A DNA stretch of 14,041 nucleotides from JAJRAL01 sp050015815 (GTDB taxonomy: Archaea; Thermoplasmatota; Thermoplasmata; Methanomassiliicoccales; UBA472), in contig JBEKAR010000034.1 of NCBI GenBank assembly GCA_050015815.1, forward strand, positions 1 to 14,041, given 5' to 3'. Shown piece after piece: positions 7,231-12,765 of this stretch. Made by a program: the position numbers and the translations under genes. Below the pieces are notes generated by a model that did not search any database, was not told where the DNA came from, and saw only the letters and a list, made by a program, of their open reading frames with translations. How positions within the stretch are numbered: the stretch's first letter is position 1; each line of letters opens with the position of its first letter.

Positions 7231-8658
7231 CTAGTTGAAGTCCTTGATCGTGACCTTCCCGGTGCCAAGATGCACCAGCGGTAGCTTGGCGGGGACGGGA
7301 TGGAAGTTATGCATCCTCTGGAAAGATGTCTGCGCCTGCCACGTCGAGGCGTTGATCAGCCGCACCCCGCGATACTCCGATGCCCCCGCCCCGTGGACGT
7401 GGCCGGTCACGAAGATGTCCGGAACCGGATCGATCACAAGGTAGTCCTTCTTCTCCGGGGCAATCGGTGTCTTGCCTCCATAGATTGGGGCCATGTGCCT
7501 CCGCTTCAGCATCTCCTTCATGGCTTCAAGCGGATTGTCATAGGAGAGGCCCTGGATGGCGTTGACCAGATCGTCCATGCTCCGTCCGTGATAGGAGAGG
7601 ATGAGCCTGCCCTCGATCTCCATGTAGCACGGGTTCCCGACGAGCATCACCTGCGAGTCGAACATCTTCGCCACCTCGCCGCTGAACGCAGGCTGCGGCT
7701 CGGCCGGCCTGACCGCGTCGTGGTTCCCCGGCTGAACCACTATCTGGATCCAATCGGGTAGTCCCTTGAGCAGTTCCGCCAGGACGTGGTACTGTTCGAA
7801 TATGTCCTCGATCTCGAGCTCCTCTTCTTGGTCGGGGAAGATGCCGATGCCGTCGACGCAGTCGCCGGCAATGACCACGTACTCAAGCCCCTCGTTCCTA
7901 CCCTCGGCCCTCGTCCAACGCACCATGCGGTCCCATTGCCCGTGCAAAAAGGTGTTACTCCCGACGTGGATGTCTGAGACGAACGCGACCTGTGAAGTGG
8001 AGTCTGTCCGGGCCATGCTTCCACGGAGAGGCACGTCCGGACGCACGATCTCCTCGACCATGATCATGTCGCCCTTCCTCGAGGGCTTTCCGACGATGCC
8101 TATGACCTCGTCCTGCACCACCGCCTCCCCGATGATGGGCGAGTCCTTCATCACCAGGGCGAGGCACTTCGCCTCATCGTCCTCGATCTCGAGCATCTTG
8201 TGCCCGTTCTTCGTCGTTCGCACGTCGTTGACTATGCCGACGATGTGCACCTCGCGGTCGAGCTTCAGCGCCCTGGAGATCGGGACGCAGCCGATCAGCT
8301 CGCGCCTCTTCACTAAGATCCTCTTGATGGTCTGGAAGCGGTCATTGAAGTAACGAGCGAAATCGATGATGTTGCCCTCGCAGGTCGAGTTACCGGTGAT
8401 GTCCTTGATCACCTTCACCCCCCCCTTCTTCGCCGCGGGCAACGGAGCGGGCTGAGGCGGGCAAGACGGCGATTCAGGTGCTGAGCAGTACGCGTCCCGA
8501 AGGTCCTGGAGCGATATCACGAGTGGCTGCTGCGGCATCACCTTGAGGGCCTGGCGGACGAAGGTCAATGGCTCCTCCTGGGCCATGGCGAATTCCACCG
8601 CCTCGGGGTCGAGCAGCACACCATCCGAGGCGAGCGTCTCTAGAACCTGATTGCGCAT
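7231..8658 (-). CDS. polB: DNA polymerase D small subunit DP1
   Basis: Small subunit of archaeal replicative DNA polymerase D, partner of the large subunit DP2 (not in this window). The 475-residue product has a small N-terminal domain (about 1-57), a Pro/Ala-rich linker (about 58-80), an OB-fold (about 135-210) and a calcineurin-like phosphoesterase domain with an apparently intact metal site: SDIHVGS (228-234), GDCVDG (265-270), GNHD (311-314), YHGRS (356-360) and GHVHG (419-423). An intact site fits the Mre11-like 3'-5' exonuclease known for euryarchaeal DP1. Length is at the short end for the family, and no intein is seen. It is divergent from the COG1325 gene; ATG 8658 lies 28 bases from a TATA box, consistent with a leaderless mRNA. 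Confidence 0.95.
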   Translation of the reverse strand: MRNQVLETLASDGVLLDPEAVEFAMAQEEPLTFVRQALKVMPQQPLVISLQDLRDAYCSAPESPSCPPQPAPLPAAKKGGVKVIKDITGNSTCEGNIIDFARYFNDRFQTIKRILVKRRELIGCVPISRALKLDREVHIVGIVNDVRTTKNGHKMLEIEDDEAKCLALVMKDSPIIGEAVVQDEVIGIVGKPSRKGDMIMVEEIVRPDVPLRGSMARTDSTSQVAFVSDIHVGSNTFLHGQWDRMVRWTRAEGRNEGLEYVVIAGDCVDGIGIFPDQEEELEIEDIFEQYHVLAELLKGLPDWIQIVVQPGNHDAVRPAEPQPAFSGEVAKMFDSQVMLVGNPCYMEIEGRLILSYHGRSMDDLVNAIQGLSYDNPLEAMKEMLKRRHMAPIYGGKTPIAPEKKDYLVIDPVPDIFVTGHVHGAGASEYRGVRLINASTWQAQTSFQRMHNFHPVPAKLPLVHLGTGKVTIKDFN

Positions 8659-8682
8659 CCAGGTCTCTGAAGAAGAGTCCGC

Positions 8683-8691
8683 TTTTAAATA
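8683..8691. promoter_or_regulatory. Shared bidirectional TATA box between polB and the COG1325 gene
   Basis: TTTTAAATA in a GC-rich 56-bp divergent spacer contains the palindrome TTTAAA (8684-8689), centre 8686.5. The first base of the polB ATG (8658, minus) and of the ATG at 8715 (plus) are both 28.5 bases from that centre, matching the usual TATA-to-start distance in archaea and implying leaderless transcripts in both directions. On the minus strand ACGAAG just upstream of the box resembles a BRE. Confidence 0.7.
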
Positions 8692-8714
8692 CTTCGTTCT
8701 TCATGCCGAGCGCA

Positions 8715-9104
8715 ATGCCCCTCATCACCGCGCGCGCTCGATGCTTTCCAACGGAGGACCCGGAGAAGGTCAGGCGCGCCCTATTGAACGTCTTCCCCGA
8801 CGCGCTGGTGGAGCAGTACGAGGGAGGGCTGATGGCGCGCTCGGGCTCGCTCTCGAGGTTCAAGGAGCTGATACGGAACCAAAGGATCCTCGACTCGACC
8901 CGTTCGGTGCTGCTCCGCGCCTCGACCGGCTCGGAGACGCGCTTCCAGCTGAACAAGCAGGTGGCGTACGTCGGCAAGATAAGCTTCGCGGAAGGGCCGA
9001 TGCCGCTCGGGAGCATCGAGGTCTCGATCGAGGACGAGGACCTTCAGGGCCTGGTGGATGAGGTCGCACCCGTCACCGTAGGTGGCGAGGAGGTAGTGAC
9101 ATGA
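8715..9104 (+). CDS. COG1325-type archaeal RNA-binding protein (exosome-associated family)
   Basis: The 129-residue product resembles the archaeal RNA-binding family COG1325, annotated as predicted exosome subunit/RNA-binding protein. Visible family features are the N-terminal ITARARCFPTEDPEKVRRAL with a charged helix after the first strand, the middle SRFKELIRNQRILDSTRSVL, and FQLNKQVAYVGKISF, followed by an acidic tail (IEDEDLQGLVDE). It is soluble and presumably cytoplasmic. Of the in-frame ATGs at 8703 and 8715, 8715 is chosen because it gives the family-like N-terminus and sits exactly at the leaderless distance from the TATA box. The last four bases, ATGA, overlap the start of the TIM-barrel gene, forming a two-gene operon. 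Family call is by pattern; the RNA target is unknown. Confidence 0.75.
   Translation: MPLITARARCFPTEDPEKVRRALLNVFPDALVEQYEGGLMARSGSLSRFKELIRNQRILDSTRSVLLRASTGSETRFQLNKQVAYVGKISFAEGPMPLGSIEVSIEDEDLQGLVDEVAPVTVGGEEVVT
9087..9094 (+). promoter_or_regulatory. Strong Shine-Dalgarno site for the TIM-barrel gene
   Basis: GAGGAGGT lies inside the end of the RNA-binding gene, 6 bases before ATG 9101. It supports this start and independent ribosome entry at the second cistron, in contrast to the leaderless first cistron. Confidence 0.7.
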
Positions 9105-9868
9105 TTTCCGTGTCTTCGCCGGTGTTCTCGTTGCTTGACTTCGAAATGGCCATAGGGTTCGTGAGCCAGGAGTTCGACGCGTGGGAGATAGTGGCCGAGG
9201 GGAGGCACTTCCTGCCCGATCTGGAGAGGGACTTCCGGGACGTCACCTCCCCGTTCGACCTCAAGTTCTCCGCGCACTGCCCGCTCAGCGACATCAACCT
9301 CGGCTCGCTGAATCCGCGCATGAGGGATGCATCGGTGAGGGAGATAGTCAATGCCATCTCGTCCTCCAGCAGGATGAACATGTCGGTCTGCACCGTCCAC
9401 CCTGGGTATTTCACGAGCCTCGGCATGCTCGACAGACAGTCCGTCGTGGCGAAGACGAGGGAGTCGTTGAAGATCATCGAGGCCGCGTCGAAGGAGTTCG
9501 GTGTCAAGGTCGCCCTGGAGAACCTCCCGGACATGGGCGGGGCCGGGATGGGTCGCACCCCCGAGGAGCTCTACCAGCTTCTCGAAGGGACCGAGCTAGG
9601 CGTGTGCTTCGACGTCGGCCACGCGAACACGAACAGAACCGTGGACGCCTGGTTGAAGCGCAAGGCGGATTTTCTTAACGTTCACATCCACGACAACCTC
9701 GGCGACTACGATGCACACCTGCCGATAGGTCTGGGCAACATCGACTTCAAGAAGGTCGTCGCGGCTCTGTCCGACTACAAGGGGCTCTTCGTCATCGAGT
9801 CGAGGAGTCTCGGAGAGGGTGTCACCTCGCGCGACCAGCTCAAGGCGTTGATCGGTTCCGTCCGCTGA
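9101..9868 (+). CDS. Xylose-isomerase-like TIM-barrel protein (COG1082 sugar phosphate isomerase/epimerase or AP-endonuclease type)
   Basis: The 255-residue product matches the xylose-isomerase-like TIM-barrel superfamily, which includes sugar isomerases/epimerases and endonuclease IV. Candidate metal ligands sit at strand ends as expected: E140 in VALENLPDMGG, D171 and H174 in CFDVGHANTN, H197 in NVHIHDN, H206 in DAHLPIGLGNIDF, and E233 in VIESRS. H100 in TVHPGYF is also typical. Length fits a single barrel. It overlaps the RNA-binding gene by 4 bp and has its own strong Shine-Dalgarno sequence. The substrate cannot be read from sequence; an isomerase/epimerase acting on a sugar or sugar phosphate is the default call, and a nucleic-acid function is possible given its partner. 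Its stop TGA is directly followed by the stop of the convergent protease gene. Confidence 0.8.
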   Translation: MISVSSPVFSLLDFEMAIGFVSQEFDAWEIVAEGRHFLPDLERDFRDVTSPFDLKFSAHCPLSDINLGSLNPRMRDASVREIVNAISSSSRMNMSVCTVHPGYFTSLGMLDRQSVVAKTRESLKIIEAASKEFGVKVALENLPDMGGAGMGRTPEELYQLLEGTELGVCFDVGHANTNRTVDAWLKRKADFLNVHIHDNLGDYDAHLPIGLGNIDFKKVVAALSDYKGLFVIESRSLGEGVTSRDQLKALIGSVR

Positions 9869-11167
9869 TCATTGCTTGCGCAGGCATCTCGTGCACTCCA
9901 GCTTGCCTTCGACCATCCTCGCTTCGTGCCATCCGCAATTGACGCAGGTGAAGAACGTTCCTCCCTGAGCCGGCGACTGTTGGGGCGTCTGCGACGCCGG
10001 GAGGGATCGGCCCTGGTCTTGAGAAGGGGGTGCTTGGGACGCGGCTGCGGCAGCGACCGGAGCGGGGAACGGCTTCGCTTTCAGATCCCGACCAGTCACG
10101 AAAAGGATCATGCGCCGCAGGTAGACGATCAGGTACGGTATCCCCAGGAACCCAAGGCACAAGACGACGATGCTGGTTATCTCGAGCAGCGGCACGCTGT
10201 TCAACGTCATCGCCGGGATGGTCAAATAGTCGTTGGCGAAGTGAAACAGGATGCACGAGTAAAGCCCGTAGCGGATGAAGAGGAAGCCGAAGCCGATCCC
10301 CGCGGCGAAGGTCGGTAGTAGCTTGAAGGCGTCCCAGTACACGATGTGGCCGAGGGAGAACACTGTCGCCGAGACCCAGATGAAGATGAGCTCCTTCCGG
10401 CCGAAGGTGCGGCTCCCTCCCAGGAAGTAGTATCTGAGCTTGCTACGATTGCGCATCGCGAGGTCGATGAGGAGCAGCGGCACGCCGAGCCATAGCACCC
10501 TGGTTATCAGCTCCTCCCAGACCGAGGCAGCGGCGAAGGCGTGGAGCAGCTGCCAGAGCTGCATGTCGCTGAAACCTGGGGTCGTGACGCTGACGTTGAA
10601 GATCAGGATGAGGGCGGTGTAGATCAGGTTGACCGACATCACCGCGAGGAAGATCGTGGTGATGCGATAGATGGGACTGTGGCCGTCCTTGGGCATCTCG
10701 AGGTTGAGCTCTCTCCTCAACGGCATTCCACTCTTGTAGACCATGAAGATGAACGACGATGTTATCGCCACAACGATCAAGATGTGATAGAAGCCGAAGG
10801 CGAGGCCATCAAGAGCGAAGAGCGGGACGATCGGGTTCGGTCCGGGCCATAGGAGATAGAGGGTAGTGCCGTGGGCCGGGTTCGCGGCGATCGGCAGAAT
10901 GACTGAGATGCTCCAGATGAGGATGCCGACGTCGATGAGGAGCAGCGCGAGGATGCCGAGGGAGGTGTAAGCCCCGACCGCCCTTCCGATGTCGCGGATC
11001 GTCTGGATGGTGGATTGGTTCTGCAGGCCGACCCGAGCGCTGTAGGACGGCGCGGGGTTGAGGGCGCGTCCGCAGTAGGGACAGAATCCCGCCGTGTCGG
11101 AGACCTGCATCCCGCAGCCAGGACAGTAGCGCGTCAGTTCGATCGCCCGCTTGCCGTCATGCCGCAT
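9869..11167 (-). CDS. CPBP-family intramembrane metalloprotease with N- and C-terminal zinc ribbons
   Basis: The 432-residue product has three parts. Residues 14-33 form a short zinc ribbon (C15-x2-C18 and C29-x2-C32). Residues about 65-355 are polytopic with roughly eight hydrophobic helices and carry the CPBP/Abi (CAAX protease-like) motifs: EELITR (218-223), FSLGH with H274, and HFAND with H309 and D313. After a Pro/Gln/Ala-rich linker (about 366-402), a second zinc ribbon follows (C408-x2-C411 and C425-x2-C428). The family comprises Rce1-like membrane proteases, some acting in prenylated-protein processing, others in bacteriocin immunity. The catalytic residues appear intact. Both ribbons should be cytoplasmic. 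The start ATG 11167 is the only good one before the first Cys pair. Substrate unknown. Confidence 0.82.
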   Translation of the reverse strand: MRHDGKRAIELTRYCPGCGMQVSDTAGFCPYCGRALNPAPSYSARVGLQNQSTIQTIRDIGRAVGAYTSLGILALLLIDVGILIWSISVILPIAANPAHGTTLYLLWPGPNPIVPLFALDGLAFGFYHILIVVAITSSFIFMVYKSGMPLRRELNLEMPKDGHSPIYRITTIFLAVMSVNLIYTALILIFNVSVTTPGFSDMQLWQLLHAFAAASVWEELITRVLWLGVPLLLIDLAMRNRSKLRYYFLGGSRTFGRKELIFIWVSATVFSLGHIVYWDAFKLLPTFAAGIGFGFLFIRYGLYSCILFHFANDYLTIPAMTLNSVPLLEITSIVVLCLGFLGIPYLIVYLRRMILFVTGRDLKAKPFPAPVAAAAASQAPPSQDQGRSLPASQTPQQSPAQGGTFFTCVNCGWHEARMVEGKLECTRCLRKQ

Positions 11168-11182
11168 CCAATCCCAACGTCG

Positions 11183-11193
11183 ATATTTCTAAG
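11183..11193 (-). promoter_or_regulatory. Weak candidate TATA box for the protease gene
   Basis: On the minus strand CTTAGAAATATC (about 11194-11183) is the only AT-rich run upstream of ATG 11167. Its centre is about 21 bases from the start, shorter than the 28 seen at the other leaderless promoters here, so the assignment is tentative. Confidence 0.3.
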
Positions 11194-11289
11194 TGTCGCC
11201 AAGGGCGGCATCGCGGAGAATGGATCTTGGTCCTCAAGGGTCGCAAGCCCCTCATGCCAGACTGTCGCGCAGGTTGAGGCTTGTCGGAA

Positions 11290-11298
11290 CTTTTAATA
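11290..11298 (+). promoter_or_regulatory. TATA box of the 83-residue protein gene
   Basis: CTTTTAATA stands out in GC-rich sequence. With the usual spacing it would start transcription near 11320, giving a leader of about 23 bases that contains the Shine-Dalgarno sequence at 11329-11335. Confidence 0.6.
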
Positions 11299-11328
11299 CG
11301 GAACCGGCCTCTGTGGGGATGCCGACTT

Positions 11329-11335
11329 AAGGAGG
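11329..11335 (+). promoter_or_regulatory. Consensus Shine-Dalgarno site deciding the start at 11343
   Basis: AAGGAGG lies 7 bases before ATG 11343. A competing out-of-frame ATG at 11338 is only 2 bases away from it and opens a short frame, so 11343 is the start. Confidence 0.75.
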
Positions 11336-11342
11336 CCATGCA

Positions 11343-11594
11343 ATGGACGAAGAGGCACCGGGCAAGAAGGTGGATTTTGTAACGATAAGCGCTGAGAAGG
11401 TCCCTTTCGGACGGAACAACTTCATAGAGGTTGCCCGCAAAAAGGCGATCACGGCCGATGGCGAGAACGAGTTTATCTCCCTGTCAAGGGGCTATTATCT
11501 GCCTGACGGGACAGAGAGATTCAAGAAATCGGTGACGATCCCCGACGACCCAAAGATAAAGGATTTCGTCGTGGACAAGATCAAGTCTCTCTAG
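11343..11594 (+). CDS. Conserved-looking 83-residue protein, possible PC4-like ssDNA-binding fold
   Basis: The protein is not recognised by name. After a charged N-terminus (MDEEAPGKK), the pattern suggests four beta strands then one helix: VDFVTISAEKV, NNFIEVARKK, EFISLSRGYYLPDG, ERFKKSVTIP, and a C-terminal helix DPKIKDFVVDKIKSL. The order and some residues resemble the PC4 ssDNA-binding domain (Phe-x-Leu-Gly-x-x-x-x-Val-x-V, then I-x-I-R-E-Y-Y with DG, then a helix), where basic and aromatic residues on the strands bind single-stranded DNA or RNA. This is inference from pattern only; the usual Gly-Lys-Lys-Gly-Ile segment is changed to RFKKSVTIP. It has its own TATA box and a consensus Shine-Dalgarno sequence, and is followed by a hairpin terminator, so it is monocistronic and probably well expressed. 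Confidence 0.8.
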   Translation: MDEEAPGKKVDFVTISAEKVPFGRNNFIEVARKKAITADGENEFISLSRGYYLPDGTERFKKSVTIPDDPKIKDFVVDKIKSL

Positions 11595-11611
11595 AAACGC
11601 CGAGGATCCCG

Positions 11612-11641
11612 GGGTCAGGAATCCTGGCCCTATTATTTCTT
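11612..11641 (+). terminator. Hairpin followed by T-rich tract between convergent genes
   Basis: GGGTCAGG and CCTGGCCC (11612-11619 and 11623-11630) pair over 8 bp with one G-T wobble and a 3-base loop, followed by TATTATTTCTT on the plus strand. It lies 17 bp after the stop of the 83-residue protein gene and just beyond the stop of the opposing CYTH gene, and resembles an intrinsic terminator for the plus-strand gene. Confidence 0.55.
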
Positions 11642-12151
11642 CTCCAGCAACAGCTCTAGGTACGAGCTACGCTCGCTCCCATCCACGCCGAGCTCCCTCA
11701 TCAGCTCCGCGATCCGAGCCTTGCCTTCGGTCAGGTCCTCGTCGTCAAGCTCGAATTCGACGAAATCACCTAGACCCTCCACTGAATCGAGGCACACCTC
11801 AATCCCCTTCAATCCGAAGGTCCGGCGCTTCTTCCTTACCGTTGTGACGGGTCTGAACCCTAGCCTCTGGAGGATCTCCGCGACCGCTTCTGCCGAGGCG
11901 ACCGAGACCTCGATCTCCTCTCTCGTCTTCGTCGTCGCGTCGAGCTTCGGGCCCTTGTACGTGATCATCTGGAGGTCGTTCGATACGCGGATGCGCAGTG
12001 CTTCGTCCGTCTTCGCGAAGTCCCGCGTCGGGTGGGCGTAATAGACATCCTTCTGGAGCGTGACACCGAAATCCCTTGCGCCGCGCCTCAAAAGCTCCGC
12101 TTCGAGCCTGGCCGTATCCTCTACGCGCGCCTTGACTTCGATCTCCAGCAT
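11633..12151 (-). CDS. CYTH-domain protein (CyaB / class IV adenylate cyclase-like, triphosphate tunnel enzyme)
   Basis: The 172-residue product is a single CYTH (triphosphate tunnel metalloenzyme) domain. The signature ExExK is at the N-terminus (E3-I-E5-V-K7), followed by DVYYAHP (35-41), ALRIR, ITYKGPK, TREEIEV, VRKKRRTF, CLDSVEGLGDFVEFE, where acidic residues bind metal, and a C-terminal SYLELLLEKK. These residues line a barrel that binds an organic or inorganic triphosphate with Mg2+ or Mn2+. Archaeal members are often labelled class IV adenylate cyclase, but triphosphatase activity on ThTP, NTPs or tripolyphosphate is equally likely. ATG 12151 is the only possible start, since an in-frame TGA lies about 30 bases upstream with no other start between. 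A TATA-like box 28.5 bases away implies a leaderless mRNA. Confidence 0.88.
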   Translation of the reverse strand: MLEIEVKARVEDTARLEAELLRRGARDFGVTLQKDVYYAHPTRDFAKTDEALRIRVSNDLQMITYKGPKLDATTKTREEIEVSVASAEAVAEILQRLGFRPVTTVRKKRRTFGLKGIEVCLDSVEGLGDFVEFELDDEDLTEGKARIAELMRELGVDGSERSSYLELLLEKK

Positions 12152-12175
12152 CGTGGAGCAAGTAGCACCGGATGG

Positions 12176-12184
12176 GATAAATCA
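12176..12184 (-). promoter_or_regulatory. TATA box for the leaderless CYTH gene
   Basis: On the minus strand TGATTTATC is centred at about 12179.5, 28.5 bases from the ATG at 12151, the same distance as in the polB/COG1325 promoter. This indicates transcription starting at or next to the start codon. Confidence 0.55.
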
Positions 12185-12200
12185 CCTCCTGTTCGCAGCG

Positions 12201-12212
12201 ATGCTTATTGCC
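12201..12212 (+). promoter_or_regulatory. Weak candidate TATA element for the corrinoid adenosyltransferase gene
   Basis: ATGCTTATTG is the only AT-richer run close to ATG 12240, centred about 33 bases away, which would leave a leader of a few bases. The box at 12176-12184, read on the plus strand, is an alternative. Neither is strong. Confidence 0.25.
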
Positions 12213-12239
12213 CCGCGAGTCAATCCTCGCTCGTTCTGC

Positions 12240-12764
12240 ATGAAGGGTCTCGGTCTCGTTCAGGTCTACACCGGCGCCGGGAAGGGAAAGACGACCGCCG
12301 CTCTCGGGCTCGCCCTGAGAGCCTGGGGGAGAGGCCTGAGGGTCTGCGTCGTCCAGTTCATGAAGTTCGGCGAGGACTACGGTGAGATCAGAGCGCTCAG
12401 GGCCTTGGGGGGGATAGACCTGTTCCAGTTCGGGAGGGACGTGCTACTGGTCGAGGGCAAGATCAAGCCCGAGGACCGTCTCTTGAGGAAGGACGCCCTC
12501 GCCAAGGCCAGGGAGGCGATGACGTCCGGGTCTTATGACCTTGTGGTGCTCGACGAGGTCAACGTCGCGGCGTACTACGGCGTGGTGAGCCCCAACGACG
12601 TGATGGAGGCGGTGCGAGCCCGGGGTGAGGAGGTCGAGGTGGTGCTGACGGGCCGGAACGCGCCTCGGGAGTTCATCGAGGAGGCCGACCTCGTCACCGA
12701 GATGGTCATGCGAAAGCATCCATACGAGAAGGGGCTGCCGGCGCGGATGGGGATCGAGTACTGA
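12240..12764 (+). CDS. cobO: Cob(I)yrinic acid a,c-diamide / corrinoid adenosyltransferase (CobO/BtuR family)
   Basis: Transfers the 5'-deoxyadenosyl group of ATP to reduced corrinoids in adenosylcobalamin synthesis or salvage. The 174-residue product begins MKGLGLVQVYTGAGKGKTTA, with the family's inverted-orientation P-loop GAGKGKTT (12-19), followed by VCVVQFMKFG (35-44), a Walker B-like LVVLDEVNVAAYYG (101-114), VVLTGRNAP (134-142), and the diagnostic C-terminal MRKHPYEKGLPARMGIEY (157-174). Length is normal. ATG 12240 was chosen because it gives the family N-terminus; upstream in-frame ATGs at 12201 and 12060 would add unrelated residues, the latter overlapping the CYTH gene. It is divergent from the CYTH gene and convergent with the ATPase regulator, 1 bp apart. 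A corrinoid-dependent metabolism in the host fits, but no other cobalamin gene is in view. Confidence 0.93.
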   Translation: MKGLGLVQVYTGAGKGKTTAALGLALRAWGRGLRVCVVQFMKFGEDYGEIRALRALGGIDLFQFGRDVLLVEGKIKPEDRLLRKDALAKAREAMTSGSYDLVVLDEVNVAAYYGVVSPNDVMEAVRARGEEVEVVLTGRNAPREFIEEADLVTEMVMRKHPYEKGLPARMGIEY

Positions 12765-12765
12765 C

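Noticed and set aside
8703..8714. ATG 8703 as start of the RNA-binding protein
   Set aside because: It lies only 16.5 bases from the TATA centre, so it would fall upstream of the expected transcript start; 8715 gives the family N-terminus and the leaderless spacing.
9101..9868. RNase P subunit Rpp30 as identity of the TIM-barrel gene
   Set aside because: The Glu, Asp-x2-His, His-x-His and terminal Glu pattern is that of xylose-isomerase-like barrels; Rpp30 lacks these metal ligands.
11220..11330. 36-codon plus-strand ORF upstream of the 83-residue protein
   Set aside because: It lacks a ribosome binding site and runs across the TATA box and leader of the downstream gene; composition is not protein-like.
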